Part shown: one piece after another, positions 22,338 to 33,099 of the stretch
Numbering within the stretch: the first letter of the stretch is position 1
Layout: each line of letters opens with the position of its first letter
Assembly (NCBI GenBank): GCA_034401795.1
Contig: CM067373.1
Location: 92,203,624 to 92,267,623, forward strand
Direction of reading: 5' to 3'
DNA length: 64,000 bases
Source of the DNA: Chaetoderma sp. LZ-2023a
Lineage: Eukaryota; Mollusca; Caudofoveata; Chaetodermatida; Chaetodermatidae
Made by a program: the position numbers and the translations under genes
The notes under the pieces: model-generated
Databases searched by the model: none
Told to the model about the DNA's origin: nothing
The model's input: the letters and a program-made list of their open reading frames with translations, nothing else

Positions 22338-23415
22338 GTGTTATCGTCATGCAGTTTATTACAAACAGTACATAGTCTGTCATTTCTGTCTTCTTGAACT
22401 GGTGTTATCGTCATGCAGTTTATTACAAACAGTACATAGTCTGTCATTTCTGTCTTCTTGAACTGGTGTTATCGTCATGCAGTTTATTACAAACAGTACA
22501 GTCTGTCATTTCTGTCTTCTTGAACTGGTGTTATCGTCATGCAGTTTATTACAAACAGTACATAGTCTGTCATTTCTGTCTTCTTGAACTGGTGTTATCG
22601 TCATGCAGTTTATTACAAACAGTACATAGTCTGTCATTTCTGTCTTCTTGAGCTGGTGTTATCGTCATGCAGTTTATTACAAACAGTACATAGTCTGTCA
22701 TTTCTGTCTTCTTGAACTGGTGTTATCATCATGCAGTTTATTACAAACAGTACATAGTCTGTCATTTCTGTCTTCTTGAACTGGTGTTATCATCATGCAG
22801 TTTATTACAAACAGTACATAGTCTGTCATTTCTGTCTTCTTGAACTGGTGTTATCGTTATGCAGTTTATTACAAACAGTACATAGTCTATCATTTGTCTT
22901 CTTGAACTGGTGTTATCATCATGCAGTTTATTACAAACAGTACATAGTCTGTCATTTCTGTCTTCTTGAACTGGTGTTATCGTTATGCAGTTTATTACAA
23001 ACAGTACATAGTCTATCATTTGTCTTCTTGAACTGGTGTTATCATCATGCAGTTTATTACAAACAGTACATAGTCTATCATTTGTCTTCTTGAACTGGTG
23101 TTATCATCATGCAGTTTATTACAAACAGTACATAGTCTGTCATTTCTGTCTTCTTGAACTGGTGTTATCGTTATGCAGTTTATTACAAACAGTACATAGT
23201 CTATCATTTGTCTTCTTGAACTGGTGTTATCATCATGCAGTTTATTACAAACAGTACATAGTCTGTCATTTCTGTCTTCTTGAACTGGTGTTATCATCAT
23301 GCAGTTTATTACAAACAGTACATAGTCTGTCATTTCTGTCTTCTTGAACTGGTGTTATCATCATGCAGTTTATTACAAACAGTACATAGTCTGTCATTTC
23401 TGTCTTCTTGAACTG
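22338..23415. repeat. 64-bp minisatellite, 17 copies
   Basis: Units start (GTGTTATC) at 22338, 22402, 22466, 22528, 22592, 22656, 22720, 22784, 22848, 22910, 22974, 23036, 23098, 23162, 23224, 23288 and 23352. Most are 64 bp; five are 62 bp. The sequence after GTGTTATC is GTCATG in the first six, then ATCATG or GTTATG. Open frames on both strands (up to 105 codons) exist only because the short unit lacks stops, and the mixed unit lengths break any constant frame. Confidence 0.95.
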
Positions 23416-23514
23416 TCTCAATTGTCAATTTATGGTTTAAGGTCCTAAAGGGAAAGCGTATAATAATGTCCTTAGCAGGTAATACAATTAGATATTTTTC
23501 AAATTGAAGCTGGC

Positions 23515-23680
23515 AATACTGAGACCGGCAATACATCTGGCAATAGGCTGAAAACTTTCCAATACCCAGCTATTGTCAGATTCTCAGATTATTGTCAGTG
23601 TGTTACCAGCTTATCATCAGCTGTTAAAAATATTACCAGTGTATTGTCAGCCTGTTGTCAGACCCATTTCCTTAAGGCAG
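23515..23680. repeat. Dispersed CTGACAATA motif, inverse orientation
   Basis: TATTGTCAG, TTGTCAGTGT and CTGTTGTCAGACC recur, the inverse of the motifs at 20940-21475. The 64-bp minisatellite and about 850 bp of other DNA lie between the two blocks. Confidence 0.4.
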
Positions 23681-24058
23681 AAGTGTAAGCATAGTCAAGT
23701 CTTCAGAGAAATGAGATTTTTGTCTGTCATAGTGTAGTTTACACTTAAGACTGAATATATTATTTAAATTAAAAGTTAATGAATTGGACAGATGTCATCT
23801 TCATTGTAACCAGATCTAACAATAGTTGAATAGCATGACATCAGGCTGGTTTCACACTGGTTACTCGCTAAAAATAAGCGTACAATAAATTTACAACTGG
23901 TAATAAAAATTTTCATAAGGATGAACCCGTCACGAATTTTACTGAAGATGGTGGACATTTGTTGCCCCCCCCCACCCCCCGCCCCTAAGAAGATAGACAT
24001 GTTTCTATCTGATCTCTGAAGAGGACTGAGAACAACAAGCTAGGTTATATTATATTAA

Positions 24059-24273
24059 CCATTTAAACTGGCTTCTCTTATGGCCTTGTTGAATGTCCAT
24101 TTACAGGCCAAGAGAATACAAATTTTGAAATTTTACCACTGGAATGACTGGCCCGATAACCAAGACAGTCATTCCAGTGATAAATTATCAAATATTGTAT
24201 TATCTTGACATGTAAATGGACATTCAATAGGCAGATATTTAAATTTTCTTGACCAAATTTGACCATTAAAGGG
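24059..24273. mobile_element. MITE A copy (A9)
   Basis: Left TTAA at 24055-24058. Core ACTGGCCCGATAACCAAGAC with complement; right end GACCATTAAAGGG. About 60 bp per arm pair. Confidence 0.8.
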
Positions 24274-24619
24274 TTAGTGGTATCAGTTTAACTTTCAGTA
24301 CATTAACAAGACAGTTTAGCTTTGGGCTATAATAATAATATGTATGCTTTGTCAGTTAATTAAATAAAGTTGAAAACAAACACCACAGCAACATTAAAAG
24401 GTGGTATAAACAAGAGGCCCAATGGGCCTGTATCGCTCACCTGGAACATTGGCATTTCAACTAATCTTACTTTTACATCCATCGCCATTCGGTATCGCTT
24501 TCAATGACTTTCAGTCAAATGGTTTAGTTTTTGAGATATTGACAATCTCTGGGCTGTTTTTTTGCATTAGTGATTTTGAACAATGTTTAAGCGAAAATAG
24601 ATGATATCAGTGCTAACAA

Positions 24620-24850
24620 CAGCTGGTTTCTTAACTGTCTCAAGACTGCAAGCCAGTGCTGCCAATAATTTCAATTTTCAAAAGCTCTTGACTTGTTAAA
24701 TATTTTGAAAACAATTAGACTGAAAGTTGTTGGCGGCTTAGCCACCAACAAATTTCAGTCCAATTGTTTTCAAAATATTTATCAGGTTTAGAGATATATC
24801 CTTTAGAATATGTCATCTGCAAAAACTCAGCAGTCAGACGGTTACTAGAG
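24620..24850. mobile_element. Palindromic MITE B (AGTTGTTGG subtype) inside J copy 2
   Basis: Core GAAAGTTGTTGGCGGCTTAG against CCACCAACAAATTTCAGTCC, at the same position as in J copy 1. Confidence 0.7.
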
Positions 24851-25002
24851 GTTTAAATACAATTGAAGAAAATGGTCTCTAAAGGCAGGTAGGTGGTCTT
24901 CATAGCAGGTTATTCACCACCACCACACAATCCATTTAACACATGCGCATCTGGCTGAATCACCAAGTTAGCAGCAGGGGTAGGGCGAGCTGGATTTGAT
25001 TT

Positions 25003-25080
25003 AGAAAATAATTTGACTGAAAGTCATTGCTGCCTTAGGCAGCAACAACTTTCAATCAAATACATTTCAAAATATTTTTA
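25003..25080. mobile_element. Palindromic MITE B inside J copy 2
   Basis: AATTTGACTGAAAGTCATTG opposed to ACTTTCAATCAAATACATTT around TGCCTTAGGCAGCA; single-arm version of the element at 16585-16695. Confidence 0.65.
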
Positions 25081-25873
25081 AGAGCATAGATGTCAGAGCA
25101 CATAATACATATCTTAAATATTTAGGCAGTGATGGAAAGGTTATCTGCTAATTGGGAGTTTAATCTACTTTGGCAATAAAATCTGACATGGTGATAAATC
25201 AGTGGACGATGGGAACAAACCTGTAATTCCCTTATGAAAGCGAGACTGCAAATATTTAAGGGGTGATAACTCTGGCATATGACACCCTATCAGTTTCAAT
25301 TTCAAAACACAGATATTAGATGCTGACATTAACATTGTGACCAAGTTTGGAGTCAATCCATCAAGAAATAACAAAATGAGCCGCCATTGTTGGTGATGGA
25401 CAGACAGATGGATGGACGGACATACAGAAGACGGACAGAGTCATCGTTATACGACAGCTCGCTGACAAGTAAGCTGAGTTAAGAAAACCAATTTCGGCTT
25501 CAAAAAACATCAAATAAAAAAATTGAATATGGCATCGAAACACGCTACAATTTGATTGGTCCACGGTGGCCATGTTTTTTACCTATCAACTTCCCATGAA
25601 CAAACTTTAATGGCCCTTAGTCCATAATCATATCCCCAAAATTTCAGTCCGATCCATTCAGCGGTTCTGCAGAAGTCGTTTTCACGAAAACTAGGTCATC
25701 CAAGATGGCCACCGAACCATTTGCCCAATCAAGTTCCTTCGAACAAACTTGGTTCAGCTATAAAACTGGTGACATCTTATTACACATGAGTGGATGTTCC
25801 ATACAACTAAAATACTTTCAGGCATGTCAGGGGACATCTAGAAAGTGGTAATTTAAGTCTGCTCAACGTTTAA

Positions 25874-27160
25874 CCCTTATCATTCTGATGTCAATATTCT
25901 ATGTTTTACTGTGTCAATAGCAACGAAACTGGTGTACATTTTAAAACAATTTTGGTGGACGATCTTCAAATGGTTTTGGTGGAAAAATTAACACCAGTTC
26001 ATCTATTACCGTATTTCGCTTAATTGAAGCCTAGGCTTCTCTTAGGACAAGAGGTGTTCAATTTCCAACCCAACATCTCTGAGAAAGGGGGTGGGCTTAT
26101 ATCAGACTTTTCCCAAAGGTTTTCTAAAACTGATACCACGGAAATTCAACGCATTTTCTCCTGTAAAAATTCCCACCGCCTACGCCTATGTTTAATGTAT
26201 ACCTCAAAACATCAACGGGGAAGTGAAATTATTTGATTTGAGCGCTTAAATATTGCGTATCCTTTAATAAAGGTCGTTTATTACATCAAAAATGAATCCA
26301 CAATTTGATATAAAATGGCGTCGCAAAAAAATACAAATCACGTGATTCGCCTCCAATTGAAAAGTTTATTTTAGAGCGAGTACTCTGATCTAAATATTCT
26401 GGAATAGGGGGCTCAGAACTCGGGAATTTCTATATATTATCATTGCGCGATAGGAACTGCGTATCATACTGATCTGCATAATGGGTACCTGTTTGATAAA
26501 CTCCCGTTAGCATATAATATCTTGCGAGAACACGCCTCCTCCCATCACAAGAGCCGCTGGCTCGCCAACTTAAGAAGCCGGCTATGTTGTCATTCGTAAT
26601 AATTCATTTTGGATCATTTAATGTTGATCGACGTTACAAAATCGAGGCGCAACACTGCTTGTTTGGTACATAAATTTGGTCTTAAAATATATTTATAAGG
26701 AAGGTATTTAATCACGCCATGACTGTTTTACGCGCATTTTGACTACAAAGGTATGGAATAAACTTTATTATATCTTGAACATACATGGCCTACTATTAGT
26801 ATTAATCTAATAGGTGGTCAAGATTTACAAATCCGAGGCCTGTATTGACTTCTAGAGGGGCCAGAAATGTATCAGGGCAGAGATCAGTGTGAAGTAGACA
26901 CACCCTGTGACACGATGGTTATTATTATACATGCTATTCTTACAAATTTGCTCTTAAAAAGAATTTTTCCCATACAATCTGCTGAGTTAGGGGGTGGGCT
27001 TCTAATACAGAGTTTTGCAGTTTTGAAACTGCTAAGAAATCATTGGAGCTCATATGTCAAAGTTAGGGCGTGGGATTCTATTAGAGCAATATAGGCTTCA
27101 ATTAAGTGAAATACAGTAATTTAATTTGAAAATTAAAAAATGTTAACAGGGTGGTAAGGA
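25874..27160. mobile_element. MITE D copy split by element E
   Basis: Left part 25874-26008 starts CCCTTATCATTCTGATGTCA after TTAA. Right part 27117-27160 ends GGTGGTAAGGA before TTAA. Element E (26009-27116) lies between and has duplicated a TA dinucleotide; removing it restores the family sequence ATCTATTAATTTAATTTG. Confidence 0.8.
26009..27116. mobile_element. Element E: TA-flanked DNA transposon without a transposase
   Basis: 1108 bp with about 25-bp terminal inverted repeats (CYGTATTTCRCTTAATTG, then AAGCCTA), flanked by TA on both sides (26007-26008; 27117-27118). TA duplication suggests a Tc1/mariner-superfamily non-autonomous element. Motifs of the type GGGGTGGGCTTCTA recur near the right end. 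Short open frames (70-75 codons) have no recognised domain. A partly similar stretch lies at 30150-30850 inside DIRS copy 2. Confidence 0.7.
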
Positions 27161-27226
27161 TTAATCAAAATTTTTAAAGAAACCACACTATTTTTTCTCT
27201 CCAAAACCCAGATGAGTTCTGGAGAG

Positions 27227-27562
27227 AACGACCCAGACGTATATATACTGGTCTGGCATTTTGTTAGCGTACTAAAATACTTACCACTCAATTCACTGTT
27301 TGCTATAAGTCACCTGACTTAGATATCTCAGAAAATTTTAACCTATTGATTCCCATGGTGTGGGTTCCCTTGAAACAAGTTTAGCAGAGATACATCCCTC
27401 CATTGGGTAGTCTTGATAGTATCTCTTTAACTCTAAAGCAGTCATTGCTCTAGGGAACCGGTTCCTCTATTCCTATAGAGAACATATAAACGAGTCTGTG
27501 AGCATGCGCACTTATGCTACTATGCATGCGACCGAGTCCAAGCCGTCATTAATTAATTCCAC
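27227..27562 (+). repeat. DIRS copy 2 terminal inverted repeat, low-coordinate side
   Basis: 27290-27562 is the inverse complement of 31953-32215 (landmarks GGGAACCGGTTCCTCTATTC and GACCGAGTCCAAGCCGTCAT). The outer part 27227-27289 (AACGACCCAGACGTATATAT) is matched only in the internal region. Confidence 0.88.
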
Positions 27563-27613
27563 AAATATTTAATGATTTGCAATTTAACGATGCGGGGTGG
27601 CTGAGGTGGGCCA

Positions 27614-27731
27614 CAGTGAATTGAGTGGTAAGTATTTTAGTAAGCTAACAAAACGCCAGACCAGTATATATACGTCTGGGTCGTTTTGTAACACAACAAA
27701 AATACTAAGCCACTCAATTCACTGTTTGCTA
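27614..27731 (-). repeat. DIRS copy 2 internal complementary region
   Basis: AGTGAATTGAGTGGTAAGTA to GTCTGGGTCGTT complements 27227-27300. GTTTTGTAACACAACAAAAA to GTTTGCT complements 32208-32255. The two meet at the shared GTT, exactly as in copy 1. Confidence 0.88.
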
Positions 27732-27759
27732 AAACATAGAATTGGTCAGAGCCCAAATA

Positions 27760-29520
27760 CTAGGTGGGTTGGTAAATTGCAAATCAGGAATGAAAGGTTA
27801 ATCACCAAAAATACTAAAACCAACTAAATCGTTGACGAGACCAGTGATGACTAGGCAAAATGACTCCATGTCCATATTATTCCTTTCATCGATGAACTCC
27901 ATTTCTGAGACAACATAGTAGGAAAAGAGTTGAATATAAAACGATTGACTAAGTAATTTTTGTCTCAAACAGTATCAAAGCAGCCATGGGTTCCAGACAA
28001 AATAATTCCAAAATATACAACAGAATTAGTATTAAATCATGAAGTGTAAATTTTTTGGAAGTTGTCAGAAAAGGATAAATATATGAGTTGAAGATAAGAG
28101 TCGAGACACTATAAAAGATGATCTGCCAGCACCTCATAATCCTTAAAGTCTGGATTCTGCCATTCCTCCACTGTATCCTACTTGAAAAGAGCAGAAAATT
28201 ATTGATCAGGAACAGAAGCAGGACTAATGTCAAAGGAGACCAACATGGTTTGATAGAAAAAATGGGGATTCAATGACTACATTGATTGTACCTTATATGT
28301 AGGAAATCTGCTACCTAAGCCATGCATGAGGCTAGCTATACCCATCCCACCCCTGATAGAGTAGAGATTATATAGAAGCGCTTAAGCATGACAGCTAGGA
28401 CCAGAATAAACCTGCAGAATCTTATTTTACAAATCTAATTTTAAAACAAAGCTAGTATGATATGAGCCCAATTGTTAATATCTTTATCAGATGATTAAAC
28501 AGGAAAGAAGTCCATCAAACCTGTGACCAGATCAATGATGGATAACGACAAAGGACTGAAACTACACAGAAGGGTGAAAGGAAAAACCATATTCCACAAT
28601 CCATGCGAAGGCAATAATCCAATCATCTTGGTTAGGCCCACTTGAGGAATTTATTTAATAATCCCTGGGAAAGTTAAATTTAGAAGAATAAAAAATAGGC
28701 TTCAATAGATAAGGCTGAGAAGACATCTCCATATGACAATAATAGAAATAGACATATCCCTAGACAAATAAAAAGATCAAAATTTCTACTGAACTCGAGA
28801 AAGGAGCGGTGTAAATCTTGATAAGACAAAAAAGATTTTGTTATTGTGACAAGCTTACAGTCACCCATAGATATGCTTCATCATGGCGAGGGATCCTACT
28901 GATAGAAAAGAAAGACTGAAAAACTATGTTAAAAATAAATCAGGCCAGATATGATACTAAAAGATAGCAAACCACTATTCACAATTAAAATAATAAAGTC
29001 TGACGCACTTATTTGCAGATTGATATTAGGAGAATCGAAAGATGATTGATTCCAATTTTTTGAGAGAACAGGTCGAAAGATGGAGGCTGATAGGAAGAGT
29101 GTAATACATGAGAAGATTCAGGAGCAAAACGAAATCTAGTGAAATCAAAACGACAAAAGCACTGCTAGGATCATAAGAAAAAATTAAATCATTCTTAGAA
29201 GATAAATGCGAAGAGTTGGGTGTACACAAGGTTTCGAAGGATGAGGATAATTGGATGGGTCAGCCATTGCACTAAGAGCAACTAATAAAGAATTAAAGAA
29301 TTAAAAATAAGAGCCCCTGAAATAGGGCATTTAAACTGTCAAGTGATTTAGAAACAAACAATACCAGCAAAACAACAGAAGTGATTTGATTTGGCATACC
29401 TAAACCAGAAGTTTAATTATAATCAGTTGCTATGCCATAAAAATTGAGTTATAATCTAGGTAATAATACTGAGCACAGGACAATTAGGCCTCATGGTCAT
29501 CTCTTCTTCATTTATCTCCA
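27760..29520. other. Interior of DIRS copy 2, no gene recognised
   Basis: A-rich plus strand, T-rich minus strand. Three minus-strand open frames of 62-94 codons (28233-27949, 28868-28680, 29229-29026) are hydrophobic or Ser-rich and show no RT, RNase H or recombinase motif. They could be decayed gag-like sequence, but I cannot show it. Confidence 0.4.
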
Positions 29521-29539
29521 TGCCTGTGCCGTCACTTCT

Positions 29540-29725
29540 AGTCATGGGTTGCGTGTACGGTGTAGTCATACATTGGCTTGACTATGCCAAAGCCTACCTA
29601 AACCATTTTCGAATGTTTTAAGAGATGGTGTGGAAACAACATGTTCAGACCAACATTTCACAGTTTACACACCCCTTAGAGAAAGTTTTTCTAACTAGGT
29701 TAGTTCTCCCCCTCTTCTGGTAGAC
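29540..29725 (-). pseudogene. LINE relic (C-terminal tail of a non-LTR polyprotein)
   Basis: Minus-strand translation in mixed frames gives KRGRTNLVRKTFS, then VVSTPSLKTFENGLGRLWH. This resembles the short tail found after the RT in many non-LTR elements and related ORFs (basic patch, then VV-x-A/T-PS-x-x-x-F-x-x-x-L). It is interrupted by at least two stops or frameshifts. Too short to assign a clade. Confidence 0.4.
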
Positions 29726-30149
29726 TTTCAGATGATTTCCACGAGTAATAGTCCATTTGCAAGCAGAATGTTATATTTGACTATAACAATTAATCGATTG
29801 AGAGCCGATAGAATGATCCCTCATAGCCTGGGTACGTGCTCTATATATCCAATTTCACCCAAGTTAAGTACCCGCAGAAAGAATTTCCAAAATGATGAGA
29901 GATTAGATTATACATTAAGTAGGGAAAAACCCCATCTTAGGGCTAATAAAAGTGGCTGATAGTCAAGAACTTTCCTGATCCAAAGGCTATGCTTGCTACT
30001 AAAACACTGAGATCAACACACATCTCTGATATAGTAAAACTTGGTCATCAAAGTTTGTAGCGTTTACTATCAAAATATCAACCATTTAACTCTCGAAGTT
30101 ATTAGTCATAAGTTGCAACTGAAATAAGTTGAATCTGAATGAGTACCAG

Positions 30150-30850
30150 CAAATATGGGAGTGGCGTATTTACTTAAAAATCCATAAATAGGTCGCACAT
30201 TTATGCTCAATTTACATGTTCTAAAAAATTTGTGCGCACTATATACAAGGATAAAACTTATTTTCCTCTGAATTTTTAAACATCTTAACGTCTGAAGATA
30301 CCACGAAAAAATCCTTCACAAATCTTGTCACCTCGCGGCTATGCTTAATGTGTACCTCAAAACATCATTCGCAGAAGTGAAATTATTAAATTGAGCAGCC
30401 TAAATATTGCGTATCCTTTAATAAAGATTGTTTTTTCCATCAAAATTAATCCTAACTTGACATAAATGTCGTCTTTATAATATATAAATCAGAATCACGT
30501 GATAATCACATGATATATAAATCACGTGATATTATCTGACCAGATTATGTTAAAGCAAATTTTAATGAAGTAGCTTAAGCGAGTACTCGGATATAGATAT
30601 CCTGGAATCGGAAATTCGGTAATGAGATCTACGCTTCTCGTCAGCGCCTCCAAACGGAGATTTACTTTGCCACTGTCCGGCTCGCTAACAATAGACGCGG
30701 CCTACCCAGTTTAATTATCGGCCGTTCATGCAATTTTTCTAGAACATCGCATTACGTTTTAGATCATTTTATGTTGGTCACTCACATTACAATATAACCA
30801 TGCAGTAATATATATGATAAATTTTATCGCTAGACTTAGAAATCAAGTGA
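30150..30850 (+). mobile_element. E-like relic inside DIRS copy 2
   Basis: Shares several blocks in the same order with element E: ATGTGTACCTCAAAACATCA, AATATTGCGTATCCTTTAAT (exact over 20 bases) and TAGATCATTTTATGTTGG. The left edge GCGTATTTACTTAAAAATCC resembles but does not equal E's terminus; no right terminus is visible. Confidence 0.55.
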
Positions 30851-31439
30851 ACGCAAGTTTCTCGCTAGATTTACAAATCAAGTGAACCTGATAATCTGGC
30901 ACAGGCTTAATAGCCTATCTAACAAAAGAGGGTTATACGATTACGAGGATTCAAATCAGTATCGTAATTTTGAACATCCGGGCATTCCGAGATCGTCCAA
31001 CATTTGCCAATTTACGACACACTAACGAGGATATCCCATAGCAACGCAATGTTTAAATTTTTCATGAAACTAAGGCCATAAAAAATACTTGCGTCGAATA
31101 ACCCCGCCAGGTATTAGAAAACATAAAATCTCGAGTAATTTTTATAAGATATTAAATAAATGGTAAAAAGGTTTCACGGCCCATTGCTAGTAATGTTAAA
31201 TTAGCCTGCAAAAACGCCGCCAATTGAAAGCGAACACCGAATCGCGAATTAATACTGATGGTCTCGTCTTTATTGTAATACGACTGACATGACTGATCAT
31301 CATGAAGTAATTGCGAGTTTCATGTTAGTTGGTTAGTAACGGTCCTTAGAAGGACCACTCGCTTTTCTTCAGGGGATGATCGTGGTGTATCCTTGTGGTG
31401 TTCATCCGGTCCACCACGCCTGTTTGCACCACTGTCACA

Positions 31440-31700
31440 TTCTTAATAGATCCAATAACTTCCCAACCGGTATATGACATAGTTATGTAGGATACCTTAT
31501 GTAGGATTCGATCCAAACCGGTATGTAGTATACCTTATGTAGGAAAGAATGACGCTCGGAAATACGTACCTAGTCAAAACTCTTAATTGATCCACTAACT
31601 TCCCAACCGGTATGTTACATATGTTATGTAGGATACCTTTCGTAGATGTTCCAAACCGGTATATAGTATACCTTTCGTAGGAACGAGCCTCGTGGCTAAA
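31440..31700. repeat. AACCGGTAT repeat block, four units
   Basis: AACCGGTAT begins near 31466, 31515, 31606 and 31653, each followed by TATGTAGG or TTTCGTAGG phrases. The arrangement is two larger units (31440-31540, 31570-31690), each holding two half units. It lies where gag sits in DIRS copy 1, but coding relation is unproven. Confidence 0.55.
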
Positions 31701-31952
31701 GAAGGATCAGAGTTATTGACTCCACCTGACTTGTAATGTGAAGCTGGCGCCATTTTCTTTCAACTTGGTCACAACGAACTTTCCGTTCATATTCACGTAA
31801 ATTATAAACATTTTACATAAGTACTATAACTTATTCAACAAAGACCGCTTGTACTGTGGTATTCATGAAAAATCAAATGTGGATGTAGCTCCACAAGATT
31901 ATGGAATGAATAGGATTTATTGAGATAAAAGTTAGGTGTTTCCCGTAATACA

Positions 31953-32255
31953 GAAAATTAATTAATGACGGCTTGGACTCGGTCGCATGCATAGTAGCAT
32001 AAGTGCGCATGCTCACAGACTCGTATATATGTTCTCTATAGGAATAGAGGAACCGGTTCCCTAGAGCAATGACTGCTTTAGAGTTAAAGAGATACTATCA
32101 AGACTACCCAATGGAGGGATGTATCTCTGCTAAACTTGTTTCAAGGGAACCCACACCATGGGAATGAATGTTAAAATTTTCTGAGATATCTAAGTCAGGT
32201 GACTTATAGCAAACAGTGAATTGAGTGGCTTAGTATTTTTGTTGTGTTACAAAAC
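31953..32255 (+). repeat. DIRS copy 2 terminal inverted repeat, high-coordinate side
   Basis: Inverse complement of 27290-27562 apart from the outer 40 bases (GGCTTAGTATTTTTGTTGTG), which are represented in the internal region at 27690-27731. Confidence 0.88.
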
Positions 32256-32436
32256 TGTGTAGTAGGTTTAACTGGGTAAACATTAGCCAGGTATATTATA
32301 TTGTACCTCATATCTATAAATGTATTATCATATTACTTAAGCAAAAACTGATTGACCCACTTTATGAGTAAAACGTCTAACCCATTTCAACCATTGCACT
32401 AGTTTGATAAGCCAATAGTTAAGACACCTGTGGATT

Positions 32437-32525
32437 AGTTTGAAAATAATTGGACTGAAAGCTGTTGCTGATAAAGGAAGCAATAATGATCAGAAAAAGA
32501 ATTTTCAAAATATTTAGCATGTTTC
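32437..32525. mobile_element. Palindromic MITE B, degraded
   Basis: AGTTTGAAAATAATTGGACT against AGAATTTTCAAAATATTTAG; the inner loop has lost most complementarity. Confidence 0.45.
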
Positions 32526-32627
32526 ATGTTTAGTTCTCGTAATATAACAGTTTTTGAAGCTACAATGAAAAGCGTTAATAACTATAACTAATCATTATAT
32601 TTTACTGATATTACGAATATATTTAAC

Positions 32628-32836
32628 CGTTTAATACATACAGATGAGAAACGCTAAATTCTTTTAGAAGTAAGGAATAATCTGTTGAATATTTTGAAAC
32701 TAATTTGATTGGGAGCTGTTTCTGCTGCCTATGGCATCATAGGCAGCAGCAACAGGTCCCAGTTAAATTAGTCTCAAAATATTCAACAGCTTTCCTGAAT
32801 ACTTGTCTCGAAATTGAACCACTGGAGTTTCAATGG
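32628..32836. mobile_element. MITE of the B/C group, TTAA-bounded
   Basis: TTAA at 32624-32627 and 32837-32840. Core arms TGTTGAATATTTTGAAACTA and TAGTCTCAAAATATTCAACA around GCTGCCTATGGCATCATAGG, nearly perfectly paired for about 50 bases. Confidence 0.75.
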
Positions 32837-32944
32837 TTAAACGGATAAGTAATGTCTGCCACCCACCAACCCAAAACTCCCTCTTAATCACGATGTGTAA
32901 GAAACACTTCAGTTTTATAAAAGGAATATGACAACATACTTTAA

Positions 32945-33092
32945 CCCTTTAACACTTTTATCAACCCAAAATGGCTTCTAAGGTGGTCTTGGCAAATGAC
33001 CATTTGCAGACCACGAGATGACTATTTAAAAAAATAGTCTTCTCTTGGCCTGCAAATGAACATTTTCTCGAACAAATTCGAGGGTTAAATGG
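32945..33092. mobile_element. MITE A copy with core deletion (A10)
   Basis: TTAA at 32941-32944 and 33093-33096. Starts CCCTTTAACACTTTTATCAA. The GGCTCG centre is gone, leaving AAAAAAATAGTCTTCTCTTG next to the left arm. Confidence 0.78.
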
Positions 33093-33099
33093 TTAAAGT

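Larger units (their letters stand above)
24410..25760 (+). mobile_element. Repeat J copy 2, right end missing
   Basis: Starts ACAAGAGGCCCAATGGGCCT like J copy 1 and follows it closely for 1.35 kb, including both embedded B palindromes (24620-24850, 25003-25080). It stops after GAACAAACTTGGTTCAGCT; the last 300 bases including the terminal hairpin are absent. The two copies differ by scattered substitutions and small indels. Confidence 0.8.
27227..32255 (-). mobile_element. DIRS-type element (copy 2), non-autonomous or gutted
   Basis: 5.03 kb. Terminal inverted repeats are at about 27290-27562 and 31953-32215, with an internal complementary region at 27614-27731 whose two halves complement the outer ends. 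AAC is at both edges (27227-27229; 32253-32255), and the motif GATGCGGGGTGGCTGAGG beside the internal region is shared with copy 1. This places it in the same lineage. The interior has no RT, RNase H or recombinase that I can recognise; it holds an AT-rich stretch, a LINE relic, an E-like relic and a short repeat block. It either moved using another element's proteins or lost its genes after insertion. Confidence 0.85.

Noticed and set aside
22279-23347. Long open frames on both strands (60-105 codons) with repeated Cys-rich peptides
   Set aside because: They are frames through the 64-bp minisatellite. Both strands are open and unit lengths of 64 and 62 shift the frame, so coding is not supported.
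22338-23415. CRISPR-like array
   Set aside because: Units are directly contiguous with no unique spacers; it is a minisatellite in a eukaryotic context.
27949-28233. Minus-strand 94-codon frame as a membrane protein
   Set aside because: Hydrophobicity reflects T-rich DNA; it lies inside a decayed DIRS element and shows no conserved motif.
31343-31364. Histone-mRNA-type stem loop (GGTCCTTAGAAGGACC)
   Set aside because: The 7-base stem closes on a 2-base loop, not a 6-base stem with a 4-base loop. There is no purine-rich downstream element and no histone frame nearby.
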